Part shown: piece after piece, positions 21,995 through 31,020 of the stretch
Layout of the letters: each line of letters starts with the position of its first letter
How positions within the stretch are numbered: position 1 is the first letter of the stretch
From: Gracilaria gracilis
Lineage: Eukaryota > Rhodophyta > Florideophyceae > Gracilariales > Gracilariaceae
Direction of reading: 5' to 3'
Length of the DNA: 64,000 bases
Assembly: GCA_030374805.1 (NCBI GenBank)
Contig: JARGSG010000015.1
Span: 496,001-560,000, forward strand
Position numbers and translations under genes: made by a program
Notes under the pieces: model-generated
Database searches by the model: none
The model's input: only the letters and a program-made list of their open reading frames with translations
What the model was told of the DNA's origin: nothing

Positions 21995-22834
21995 ATGAGG
22001 CGTCGATGGGCCATGCGCCGCCTGTTGTTGTTGTTGGTCGTCGCGCTTTCGCTCGGTGGCGCGTCGGCGTGTGAACGCTCGTGTCGGTTAAGGTTTTGCG
22101 GCGGCGCGTCCGTTGCTTTCGTCGGCGCGCCCGGCGTACCGGCCACGCCGTCCGTGTGTGGCCCGGGTGAAGGCGCCGTGCGCCGCGTCGTGCGCCGCGT
22201 GGGCTACACAAGGTTGAGACTGAAGGGCGACAGACACTTTCAAGGCGCGCACCAACTCGGATTGGCGCCGCGGCTGTTCGAGCCGGTGCTGGCGCCGCTG
22301 CGCTTCGGCGGCTCGGCGTTGACGCTCGCACCGGACGTGGACGGCGCGCAGCGCGCAAAGTTACACGGCGCTTGCGCGGTGGTGCCCGTGGCGGAGTGGG
22401 GCGACTCGCTGCAACGCAGCGCGCGCGTGGATTGCGTCTCGTTCCGCGTCAAGGTGGCGCACATTCGCGTCGATCTGGAGTGGGACTCGAGAGACGATCT
22501 GGACGTGTTTGTGACGCAGCCGGATGGCAAGCAGGTGTTCTTCCAGTCCACCAGCATGAGCGGGCGGCTGTTGCGCGACGATAATCGACGCGCGTGCGGG
22601 CGCGACTCGCTGGGCGGCATGGAGACGGTGGTGTACGAGGCGGGCGTGCACGTGCAGGGCGCTTACGAGGTGTTCGCGGAGCATTCGCGTAGCTGCGGCG
22701 ACGACGACGCCACGCGGTGGAGGCTGCGCGTGGCGGTCGGCGGCGTCGTGCTGAGCGACGTGAGCGGTAGCTCCAGCCTGCCGCTGGGCGGCGTCATCGA
22801 CGGCAGTCGCTCGCGCTTCAACGTCAGCGTGTAA
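21995..22834 (+). CDS. Secreted protein with YfaP/DUF2135-like domain
   Basis: 279 aa, start at the first ATG; a second Met at codon 7 (22013) is equally possible. The leader MRRRWAMRRLLLLLVVALSLGGASAC is a strong signal peptide. The C-terminal half carries IRVDLEWDSRDDLDVFVTQPDG and then GGMETVVYEAGVHVQGAYEVFAEHS. This matches the pattern 'LxWD...DLDLxVxxPDG' and 'YxVxVxxxS' of DUF2135/YfaP-like beta-sandwich domains, which are common in secreted bacterial proteins. Several Cys residues in the N-terminal half suggest disulphides. The gene is more GC-rich than DDB1 upstream. The domain likeness is moderate, the function unknown, and a bacterial origin is only a possibility. Confidence 0.75.
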   Translation: MRRRWAMRRLLLLLVVALSLGGASACERSCRLRFCGGASVAFVGAPGVPATPSVCGPGEGAVRRVVRRVGYTRLRLKGDRHFQGAHQLGLAPRLFEPVLAPLRFGGSALTLAPDVDGAQRAKLHGACAVVPVAEWGDSLQRSARVDCVSFRVKVAHIRVDLEWDSRDDLDVFVTQPDGKQVFFQSTSMSGRLLRDDNRRACGRDSLGGMETVVYEAGVHVQGAYEVFAEHSRSCGDDDATRWRLRVAVGGVVLSDVSGSSSLPLGGVIDGSRSRFNVSV

Positions 22835-22985
22835 GCAACGGTGATGGCACTGTAAATCAGTTTTCTTTTTCGGCCTGGTTTAACACTTCGACAGCAGTTC
22901 TAAACTTTGGTTTGCGCGCGCACAGCGGCGCCCTTCTTGTTCCGCAAGCGAAAGCGCCTTCCCCCCCTTCCCCCCCTTGGCCCCC

Positions 22986-25343
22986 ATGGACGCTCGACAG
23001 GGCGCCGCCTCACGACCCGCGCCATCGCCCCCTGCCGCCCCGCTTGCGTCTCCGTTTGCGCCCACCTCCACGCCCTTCATCCCGCCGCCTGCGCTGCCGA
23101 CCTCCACGCCATCGCAGCATGTGTCCCCCACAGTGCCGGATGCGTCGCGCGCCGCGTTGCACGCCGTGCCGCCGCCGCCTCCGCCGCCGCCCCAGCCCGA
23201 GATTGTCCACGCTTGTGAGACGCTTATCAACGTCGCTCGCTCCTTGAATGCCAGGCCCATGTACGATATTCAGCGCGTCGGCGGCGAGGATCATCAGCCC
23301 CTCTTTCATGCCTCCGTCGAGCTCTATCCGCAGGGATATGTCGCCCGCGGCGTGGGTCGCAGTAAGATGGCCTGTCGTCGAGATGCCGCTTCCAATATGC
23401 TGCGCCAGATCTACTCCAAGACCGTGCAGCAGCCCCCCGCTATGCCGCCTGTGTCGGCTGCCACCGCTTCGCAGCCGATTTCGCAGCCGATGTCGCAGCC
23501 GCAGGTCAACATGTTAGATCCGTCCACGTATCCGTTGCAGTCGCATTCGTTTTCTTCCAACTACGCTTCTTACTCGCAGCCTGCGTCCCATCCGGCCCAT
23601 CCCTCCATGTCTCAGCCTTCCATGCCTCAGCAAGCTCCTCCTCTAGGCAGCCAGCCTTTTCGCGCCATCAAACAACAGCCACAACTACCTTCGCCTACGC
23701 AACAGCCAATTGCGCAACATACGCAGTATCATCAATCTCCGTCTTCGTCGCTTGCCCCGCAGCCTTTTCAGCCGCAGCAGCACTCGTTTTCACCACAGTC
23801 GCAGCCGCCGCCGCAATCGCAGCAGCCACCCCAACCACAATCGCAGTCACATCCGCAACTGTCCCTACATCTGCAGCCGCAGCCGAAGCAACAGCCGCAG
23901 CTTGTGCAGCAGTATCAAGTACAACCTCAGCATAGCCTTGCACAACAGCAATCATTGCAGCAGCAACAATCTTCGTATATCCCAATGCCCGATAGACAGC
24001 ACCAGCCACCGCCACCACTACCGCCGCCACAAGAAGAACCTCCCATGTTCTATGTCGACAGAAGTCCGGATTCGGATCTTGAAAGAGAGCTGGAGGAGGA
24101 AGAGGAGCGGAAGCAGCAACAGGAGCGCAATCCTGCCGAGACCCCCGCCGTAGATACCGCTGTACCACCTGCCTCACCGCCAGCGCCAGCCACTTCGAAA
24201 CCTGCCACTCCACCGACGTCGAACACTGCACCTCCACCAGTTTCGACCGTACCGCCCGTTCCAAGAGCTGAGGCACTTCTTACTCAACCGCAAGCAAAAC
24301 AGCCGACTGTTGCAGTTGCTGCCACCTCCACTGCTGTTGGGACTATCACTGCGGCCGATCCTTCCGCTTCTTTAGGTCAAGCTCAGCAAGTCGGCCCCGC
24401 ATCGAGCGATGCCCCAACAACTAGTGTTCCACCCACCAGCGCGCTTCCTAATGCAGAAAAAGTGCAGGGCAATGAACGAGCTCCTAGCACTGCCCGTGCG
24501 TCTGGTTCCACGACACAGACGATCGTTAAACAGGAACCTGCAGAGCCTCAGGCACAATCTATTGCGAATGCCTTAGCAACAAAACGCGTACCGGATCCTG
24601 TATCTCAAACCCCTGCAACGCTGCATTCTGCTTCGTCACCCAAGATTGGCAATTCTGATGGCACCTCAGCTGTGGCCCCATCAGGACTAAGTCGTGTTGA
24701 ACCATCTGCTGCGCAGACGACGCTGAAAGCTTCATCCAAGTCGGAGTCGGGCTCTACCGCTCCTTCTACGCTGAAACGTAAGCTTGAGGAAGACGAAAGT
24801 GTGCCGAGAGCAAATGGAAATGGAAACTTTGCCGTGGCGACGCAACGTCAGCGAAAGAAAGCAAGAGGCCTTTCGACTCACCCTCCCGTTCGGCTTGATT
24901 TTCATTTTCTTTGTGTGCTTGATGAGCAAGTAAGAAAATCACTCGAAGATTTGATGAAGGCCGATCTCTTCATTCGCCCGCACATACATTTGTTTAGCTC
25001 GAACGATGTCACGACACCCATGCAGCTTGCGTCTGGCTTGAGTGTCCCAGTGACACCGTTTGATCAGAATGTAAGTGAACGGCAAGAGCTTGTGCCTATG
25101 GTACTTGCTTTCGAAGCGGGAAGTCTTTGCAACGATTTATGGATTGAGCGTGCGAAGCACCTTGCCAAAGGACTACCGGGTAGTTTGATGCCGAGAATGA
25201 TCATACTATCCGATAATCCGCTTTTTGAAGCATTTGTCAAGAAGGGTGTGATTGACGTTGTCAACCCAAAGGACGATTTAGCGAAGTTCGCATCGGAAAT
25301 CCTTCAGCAAAGCTCATGTAGTGAGGAGAAGGCTATGGAATGA
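22986..25343 (+). CDS. Gln/Pro-rich protein with double-stranded-RNA-binding-like domain
   Basis: 785 aa from the ATG at 22986, just after a C-rich tract. After a Pro/Ala-rich head comes a region that reads like a dsRBD: ETLINVARSLNARPMYDIQRV, then QPLFHASVELYPQGYVARGVGRSKMACRRDAASNML (about residues 78-145, with the basic GxGRSKxxCRRDAA end helix). Residues 150-370 are Gln/Pro/Ser-rich and probably disordered, followed by Pro/Thr/Ala-rich sequence with KQEP. The last 150 residues are globular (FHFLCVLDEQVRKSL to DLAKFASEILQQ). Its end, PRMIILSDNPLFEAFVKKGVIDVVNPKDDL, recalls the last strands of a receiver fold, though this is weak. A role in RNA binding or transcriptional co-regulation is inference. 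Confidence 0.7.
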   Translation: MDARQGAASRPAPSPPAAPLASPFAPTSTPFIPPPALPTSTPSQHVSPTVPDASRAALHAVPPPPPPPPQPEIVHACETLINVARSLNARPMYDIQRVGGEDHQPLFHASVELYPQGYVARGVGRSKMACRRDAASNMLRQIYSKTVQQPPAMPPVSAATASQPISQPMSQPQVNMLDPSTYPLQSHSFSSNYASYSQPASHPAHPSMSQPSMPQQAPPLGSQPFRAIKQQPQLPSPTQQPIAQHTQYHQSPSSSLAPQPFQPQQHSFSPQSQPPPQSQQPPQPQSQSHPQLSLHLQPQPKQQPQLVQQYQVQPQHSLAQQQSLQQQQSSYIPMPDRQHQPPPPLPPPQEEPPMFYVDRSPDSDLERELEEEEERKQQQERNPAETPAVDTAVPPASPPAPATSKPATPPTSNTAPPPVSTVPPVPRAEALLTQPQAKQPTVAVAATSTAVGTITAADPSASLGQAQQVGPASSDAPTTSVPPTSALPNAEKVQGNERAPSTARASGSTTQTIVKQEPAEPQAQSIANALATKRVPDPVSQTPATLHSASSPKIGNSDGTSAVAPSGLSRVEPSAAQTTLKASSKSESGSTAPSTLKRKLEEDESVPRANGNGNFAVATQRQRKKARGLSTHPPVRLDFHFLCVLDEQVRKSLEDLMKADLFIRPHIHLFSSNDVTTPMQLASGLSVPVTPFDQNVSERQELVPMVLAFEAGSLCNDLWIERAKHLAKGLPGSLMPRMIILSDNPLFEAFVKKGVIDVVNPKDDLAKFASEILQQSSCSEEKAME

Positions 25344-26390
25344 ATGGAAATAATACAGACAGGTATGTGACTCTTTGACTCATTCCTCTCGCACAAGCCT
25401 CTTTATACCGTTTATTCTTGTCTTTTTTCTTGCTCAAAAGCAAATGCGCAACAGGTTAAGCAGGTAAGTATACCGCTTGGTAACTCCTATCTACTCCATG
25501 CATGCGAAGATCGCTTGCCAATTCATCTGGTGAGCTGAGAATGTAGTAAAAAGTGGAGAAACCCCAGAATTGGCATGTTGTTTATACAGCGCATACAATA
25601 TGGGTTATATGCCTTGCCTCACCCTTATACGATTACAATTTCAACAATGCACACCAAGCATGGTCGATAACGGCGCACAAGATCATGTTTGTGTTCTAAA
25701 CTGCTGTTTTTGTCGCTATATGCGGGCATCAAGAGTATCAGCTTATTGTGCTTGTCGTTCATGACGCCAATCCGTTTTGATAGCAATGAAAACATTACGG
25801 AACGTATGGTGCATGAAGTTACTTGTCATGTTTCATTTCGAAGATTAGCAGAACTGGATGATCTTTACAAAATTGGTTTGCGGTGATTCCGATTGCGTTG
25901 TCATAATCTGCACAAATGGAGGAGAGCTGCACCGGGTGCCATAGGACCATGACGAGAGCAGACAAGATGTAACGTTCCCCTTGTACAAGCGTTGCTCTCG
26001 CTGGCAAGTGGCCAAAGCGCATCGTGGACAAAGAGTATCAACTCGAGTTTGTGTGTGATTGAGTAGCTAGCTAGCACTGTAGCATCATGCCATCGGGCTG
26101 AGAGATAGGCGTGGTGGCACATGCGTACCGCCACCAAAGCGACATTGGTATTTTGTCCTTTTGACACATGTGAGGCGCATGCAGCGAGGGCGCAAGTTGC
26201 TTTGCTTCCGCGCGTAGCAGTACAGGAGAGCAACGCTGACGGACTCGACGAGGGAGACCATCAAGTAGCTGTAGAACAAGTGATAACAGAATGCGAGCGA
26301 AAGAATGTGAGTGCAACAAATGGCGAATTGGTGGTTGAGATGAAATTAGTCGGGGAGGATATGGTAGTTTTGGCGCGCCAGTTGGGTAGT
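25344..26390. other. Convergent 3' region between dsRBD gene and carrier
   Basis: 1.05 kb of AT-richer sequence between two converging genes. Splice-like words (GTATGT at 25362, GTAAGT at 25464) occur just after the dsRBD stop codon and could mark an intron in its 3' untranslated region. Short frames here show no similarity. No RNA gene recognised. Confidence 0.4.
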
Positions 26391-27416
26391 TCACGCAATA
26401 CTTGGCTGATCTGCCCATGCTTCAATAATGGCCGAGCTTATCCGCAGCACGGTTTCGTAGCAACTGAGACCAATAGCACTCTGAGGCACTGTGCGTATGA
26501 GGCCCGTACCGAGGCCGCGGTAAAAGGCAGCAACACCTTCGGAGAAAAAGATCTTCTTGAAGGCATCGAAAATGCCCGAGTAGTGTTGCGCAGAAGGGTT
26601 CTGCGCCTGTAGGCGCAATCTGACAACCTCAATAGGGTACATGACAATGCCGACCGTAGACGCAGAACAGGCGCTCGACACAGCGACTCTAGCCGGCGAC
26701 GGATCGTGATGCTCGCCGCCCGCCGTCTTGAGATACTCGTACAGCGGCATCTGAATCATGGCGCCCGGAAAGCCCGCCATGGCGGCCAGCGTGCCGGCGT
26801 ACAGCCCGCGCAGCCCATGCTCCGACACGACGACGCGAAAGGAGGACAGCAGCCCGGTATACTTGAGCGGCGCGTGCGGATTTGCGCGCACCAGCTGCGT
26901 CTGCTGCTTGGTCTTGAGCACGAACAGCGGGTTGAGCAGCACGCAGGTGGCGATCCAAGCGCCGCCGGCCGCCCACGAGGAGGCGGACACATCCGGCGGC
27001 ACGGAGGGCGCCAGCATTGGGTGCGGCACCCTAGCCCTGAGGAAGGAGTAGGTGCTGAAGAAGATGGCGGCAGCAGGTGCATGGGACACGACGGCGGGCG
27101 TGATGCCGCGAAACAGGCCTCTGGCGCCCTCGTCCGAGAAGACGCGACGCAGCGTACCGACGGTGCCGCGGTAGCGGGGCGGGTGCGCGCCGCGGTACTG
27201 GCGCTGCGTGGCGAGCTTGGTGCGCACGACGTCCAGCGGGTGGGTGGCGACGGAGGCGACGGCGCCCGACATGGCGCCCGAGAAGGCGGCCAGTCTGGGG
27301 TCGACCTTTGGCGGCGCGCGGTCTCGCTCCATGGCGGCGCGCCAGGCGGCGCCGAACTCGGAATGGTGGCGCGCGCGCTGTAGGCGGGCGTGGCGATCGG
27401 CGGCGTGCAGCGGCAT
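26391..27416 (-). CDS. Mitochondrial carrier family (SLC25), SLC25A32/NDT-like
   Basis: 341 aa. Members of this family exchange small metabolites across the inner mitochondrial or plastid membrane through six transmembrane helices in three repeats. Each repeat's signature is visible: PLDVVRTKL (repeat 1), NPLFVLKTKQQTQ (repeat 2) and PIEVVRLRLQ (repeat 3). The matching ends are GLFRGITPAVVSHAP, GLYAGTLAAMAGFPG and FYRGLGTGLIRTVP. The 'NPLxVxKTxxQ' form of repeat 2 and the ITPA / GLYxG pattern favour the folate/FAD/NAD/pyrimidine-nucleotide branch (SLC25A32, NDT); the exact substrate cannot be read. The first ATG gives a 30-residue basic extension; an alternative start MERDRAPP lies inside. 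Upstream is a poly-G tract. Confidence 0.88.
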   Translation of the reverse strand: MPLHAADRHARLQRARHHSEFGAAWRAAMERDRAPPKVDPRLAAFSGAMSGAVASVATHPLDVVRTKLATQRQYRGAHPPRYRGTVGTLRRVFSDEGARGLFRGITPAVVSHAPAAAIFFSTYSFLRARVPHPMLAPSVPPDVSASSWAAGGAWIATCVLLNPLFVLKTKQQTQLVRANPHAPLKYTGLLSSFRVVVSEHGLRGLYAGTLAAMAGFPGAMIQMPLYEYLKTAGGEHHDPSPARVAVSSACSASTVGIVMYPIEVVRLRLQAQNPSAQHYSGIFDAFKKIFFSEGVAAFYRGLGTGLIRTVPQSAIGLSCYETVLRISSAIIEAWADQPSIA

Positions 27417-27807
27417 GTGTGTGAGTCTCGGGCTGAGCCGTGGCGCGGCGGCTACGACGCGGTAAACACGCGCGTGGCGAGAAAGTGGTGCGCGGGAGTG
27501 GTGGACCGAAAGGGGCAGCGGGGCGGAAGAGGGGGGAGGGGGGGGGGGGGGGCAATAGGGAGAATCAATGCGGCGGAAGGAAGGAGGATTCCGAACGAAG
27601 CGATAGGCGCGCGCGGCGCGCGCGTGTGGCGGTGAGAGGACGTTTTATCTGGGAGGTGTGGTGGTGGTGGTGCTCTGCAATCTGGCGCGATCTTGGCTTA
27701 CAATATTATGTAAAACAGGAAAAACAGCTGCGCCGCCAGTAAGATATCATCATGATGATAGACCCCCTTCGGTACGACGTTTAATTAATGGATTCGATTC
27801 GATCCGA
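27417..27807. other. Upstream region of the carrier gene
   Basis: 390 bp between the carrier start and the stop of the next - strand gene. It contains the poly-G tract at 27531-27552 and a GATAAAA word (- strand) near 27640 that could be the carrier's TATA element. Confidence 0.4.
27531..27552. repeat. Poly-G tract (G6-A-G15)
   Basis: 22 bp of G broken by one A, about 115 bp upstream of the carrier start codon. As C on the coding strand it would be in the promoter or leader; as G it could form a quadruplex. Long homopolymers are also frequent sites of assembly error. Confidence 0.9.
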
Positions 27808-28676
27808 TCATGGTGGCGCCGACGACGGCGGCGAGCTCTGTTTCCGTCTTCTCTTGCGCCGCGAGTCGCGGTTGGAGCACGACGCCGACGACACGCTGCT
27901 TTCCGACGCACAACAGCAGCACGACTGCTCACACGACGCTGAGCTGCTCGCCGACGCTGACGTGCCGCATTGCGCAGCCGCCACGTCGCTGGCGCGCGCC
28001 GTAGACGATGCGGCGCCAGCCGTCGTCACACAGCGTCTCGACGACGAAAAGTTACACTCGGCGCCGTCGTGCTCTTGCTCGCAACACGCGCGGCCCACAT
28101 CAAAGCACTTGGTCACAGTAAACTGCGAGTTGCTGCTACCAGTTGCCGCACCGCCGTTCAACGCCACGCCCGTCACCTCGAACTGGTCGCGTTCCGTATG
28201 TAGGCTGTGCATGTCCGGCAGTAGCGCGACAAATTGGCTGCCGCCGCCGTCCATGAACAGCGGCGCCAACGCGGACGACGCCGACGCAAACGGCGGCGGC
28301 AGCGCGCGCGACGCGCGCTGTCTGGCCGCGTGGCGCTCGGCCTCCACGCGCGCCAATTGCGCGCGCGCATGCGCGCCCGACACAATGTTGGACGGCGCAA
28401 TCAACAAGTAGTCCTCCTGAAAGCCCGGTAGCTTGTGCAACGCGTTAAAGCCAAGCGCGGCAAACGGGTTCTTCTTCTCCAGCGTGACCTTGCCGTCGGC
28501 GCTGACCGACATGGTATGCGTGGCGTCACACATGCCGTCATTACTGGCCTGCTTGACGGCAGACACGCCCTTTTCCAGCAAGGCGCCGCGAAGCATCTTG
28601 TCCACAGTAGTGCGCGCCTCGGCAGTGACAAAGGTGCGGAACGGCGCGGTGTGCAGGCGAGTGGAGCACTTTGGGC

Positions 28677-28709
<33 letters not shown>

Positions 28710-29775
28710 GGCGCGTGGGCGTGTAGCGAATCTGCACGCAGTACGAGCCCAGGCGGCTGAACTTGTACTCGTCCAGGATCTGCGCCCAGTACGGGTAGGA
28801 CTTGATGGTGACATTGTGGTCCTGATACGAGGCGCCGGCGCGCTGCCTGGCGCGCTTCTCCCTGAGCTTGACAATGGCCTGCACGCGGTCGTTGACCGGG
28901 CAGGCGCACGACACACAAGCGGTGGTACACTTTGGACAGTCGCGCTTCTCAAACACATGCATCCTGGCGCGAATGCCGCGCGGAAAGGCGCCCACGACCG
29001 GGGTGGGCTCGAAGAAGGTGATTTCGGAGAAGTGGTCGCCCACAACGTCGAAGCAGTCGACGAGGACGACGATGGAGCCCTCGGCAAAGTAGCAGAACAT
29101 GAGGCAGCACTTGCGCGCCGCGTCGAGCACGAAGCGGGTGACGAGCGGCTTCCAGCGGTCCGGATGCACGCCGTGCGGCGGCGGCACCGGGCAGCCCAGC
29201 ACGACGCCAAACACAAAGTGGTCGTGCAGCTGCACCGGCACGTACAGCAGCGACTTTGGGCCGTGCGGCGTGGCGTCCGCCAGGTGCGTGAAGCACGGAA
29301 ACGGGCGCTGCACCGCCGCCACGCACGGCTCCAGCGGCGGCGGCGGCTCGGCGTCGGCGGCGCGGCGCTTGAGTGCGCTCGACTTGCGCTCCACGCCGTC
29401 GCGCTGTGACGGCGGCGGCGGCGGTGGCGGCGGTGGCGACTGCGGCGCGCGGCGCGGACACAGCGCGGGGCATGGCGACGGCAAAGGCTGCGGCGCGGCG
29501 CACGCGTCGCAGCGCGGCGGCGGTGGCGGCAGCGGCGGCGGCGCGAACGAAGGCGAAGGCGAAGGCGAAGGCGAAGGCGAAGGCGAAGGCGAAGGGGCGC
29601 GCGGCGGGGAATGCTGCTGCTGGGGCGGCGCGCGGTAGCACGTGGACACAATGGTGGTGGTGATGGCGTGCGCAGCGTCCAGAAAGAGCTTATCGACGAC
29701 GGAGACGGGGCGCGGGGTGTTAAGCCAGCGCGCCGCCGCCTCGCACTTGAGCACGTACTCGGCGTGCATATCCAT
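27808..29775 (-). CDS. Orphan Pro/Ser-rich protein with two Cys clusters
   Basis: 655 aa from the ATG at 29775 (MDMHAEYVLKCEAAARWL); the open frame upstream is a composition effect. After about 40 ordered residues there is a long Pro/Ser linker, including the (SP)n run coded by the CGAAGG repeat. A conserved-looking globular core follows: SLLYVPVQLHDHFVFGVVLG, FVLDAARKCCLMFCYFAEGSIVVLVDCFDVVGDHFSEITFFEP. Then come two CxxC groups, CPKCTTACVSCAC and CPKCSTRLH, which may bind zinc. The tail is Ser/Ala/Cys-rich and ends with a basic RRKRRRK stretch, a possible nuclear signal. No family is recognised. Ordered segments with varied composition argue for a real gene rather than a GC-driven artefact. 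Confidence 0.6.
29548..29595. repeat. (CGAAGG)8 hexanucleotide repeat in coding sequence
   Basis: Eight perfect hexamers, read on the - strand as alternating Ser and Pro codons in the linker of the orphan Cys-cluster protein. Likely length-variable. Confidence 0.9.
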
Positions 29776-30031
29776 AGCGGGGACGGCGGCGGCGGGGACG
29801 GCGGGCGGCAGCAGCAGCAGCAGCAGCAGCAGGCGGACGCGCACGGAAGCGGCCGGCGTAACACACACGACGAGGCGGCTGCGCGGGCGCAGGCGCAGGG
29901 CGCGCACAGGCACATGCACATGAGCGGCGCAGTGCGCTTGCGGCATTGCGTGTGCGCGCCGCGCGCGAGCTGCGCACCGCTGGCGAAAGCGCCCTGCGCG
30001 CGCGTCGCACGCAGCGGCGCGCCGCCCGCAT

Positions 30032-30071
30032 GGCGCGCGTGCGCGCGTGCGCGTGCGCGTGCGCGTGCGCC
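30032..30071. repeat. Alternating GC/GT purine-pyrimidine tract
   Basis: Forty bases of almost unbroken alternating purine and pyrimidine (GCGCGT, GCGTGC units), a composition known to favour left-handed Z-DNA, inside a divergent promoter region. Confidence 0.7.
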
Positions 30072-30167
30072 GCCGCCAATCAGCGCGCGCACTGACGTTT
30101 CGCGCCGCCATTGGTCCACGTCGCGCGCGCTCATTTACACCGCGCGCCGCCGCTTTTTATGATATCA

Positions 30168-30168
<1 letters not shown>

Positions 30169-30219
<51 letters not shown>
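30169..30219 (+). repeat. (CTG)17 triplet repeat in 5' leader
   Basis: Seventeen uninterrupted CTG units ending 25 bp before the ATG of the RVHF-motif gene, so probably in its 5' untranslated region. Confidence 0.95.
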
Positions 30220-30222
<3 letters not shown>

Positions 30223-30244
30223 CCGGGGGCAGCTGAGATCTGAG

Positions 30245-30985
30245 ATGGATGCCGCCGCCGACGCCGCCACGCCGCTTGCGGAGCGGCTGCGCCTCGCGTG
30301 CGAGCGCGCGCGCTATGCGCCGCCGCCGCGCGCAGTGGCGCACCCTGCCGGCGGCGCGCGCTTGACGCCGCCGTCGCCGCCGCCGCCGCCGTCCCCGTCG
30401 CTGAGCGCGCGCCCGCAACAGTCGCTACGCGCGTCATACCTACACGCCGTGCTGCCCGCGGCCGCAGCAGAAACGCCATCGGCGCGCCGCCGCCGCCGCC
30501 GCGCGCCGTCGTGGGGCGGCTCGCACGCCTGCGCGACGCTAGACTCGTTCCGCGCCTCGCTGCGCAGCCCAGCGGCGGTGGCGTCAGCGCCAGCGCCAGC
30601 GGCGGCGTCAGCGGCGGCGTCAGCGGCGGCGGCGAAGGCGGCGTCGGCGGCGGGCGCAGACGCGGTGCTGTGGGGCGCGCAGGAGCACGCGGCGGCCAGC
30701 GCCGTGCTGCGCGACGTGCGCGCGCAGCACGCGCGGCTCAAGCCGGGCGCGGCGGGCGTGCTGCGCAGCCGCAAGCTCAAGCCGCACGCGGCGGCGGAGA
30801 TGGCGCGCGCGCGCGTGGCCGCCGCCGCCGCCGCCGCCGTCATGAAGCAGCAGCCCGAGCACACGCCCACTCTCACCAGCGTGGACGTGCCGCACTTTGT
30901 GCGCCCGCGCTTTCGACGCTCCTCCGCCACGCGCGCCAAGAAGCGCGTACACTTTTCGGAGCACACTGTCTTCAAGCATCGTTGA
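30245..30985 (+). CDS. Orphan Ala/Pro-rich protein with PP1-docking-like RVHF motif
   Basis: 246 aa from the ATG right after the CTG repeat. The sequence is Ala- and Arg-rich with Pro runs, and so mostly low complexity. The last 30 residues are different: FVRPRFRRSSATRAKKRVHFSEHTVFKHR. KKRVHF fits the RVxF motif (basic residues, V, any residue, F) by which many regulatory subunits dock on protein phosphatase 1. The segment around it resembles the 'KKRVxFAD' docking site of such regulators. A role as a PP1 regulator is inference from this short motif. The gene converges on the zinc-finger gene with only 35 bp between stop codons. Confidence 0.6.
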   Translation: MDAAADAATPLAERLRLACERARYAPPPRAVAHPAGGARLTPPSPPPPPSPSLSARPQQSLRASYLHAVLPAAAAETPSARRRRRRAPSWGGSHACATLDSFRASLRSPAAVASAPAPAAASAAASAAAAKAASAAGADAVLWGAQEHAAASAVLRDVRAQHARLKPGAAGVLRSRKLKPHAAAEMARARVAAAAAAAVMKQQPEHTPTLTSVDVPHFVRPRFRRSSATRAKKRVHFSEHTVFKHR

Positions 30986-31020
30986 AACCCTTCTTTATAA
31001 AGACACTATTACTACTACTA

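Larger units (their letters stand above)
29776..30244. promoter_or_regulatory. GC-rich divergent promoter region with Z-DNA-type and CTG repeats
   Basis: 470 bp between two divergent orphan genes. It has an alternating GC/GT purine-pyrimidine run at 30032-30071, two CCAATC/CCATTGG-like boxes near 30074 and 30109, and a TTTTTATGATA element near 30154 followed by (CTG)17. Confidence 0.5.

Noticed and set aside
28401..29700. Long overlapping open frames on both strands across the GC-rich island
   Set aside because: High GC removes stop codons in all frames; Arg/Ala-only or Gly-only translations mark them as shadows of the genes listed.
30047..30244. N-terminal extension of the RVHF-motif protein through the CTG tract as poly-Cys
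   Set aside because: The extension starts with GTG, has no ATG, and a run of Cys codons is a reading of the triplet repeat; the ATG at 30245 is preferred.
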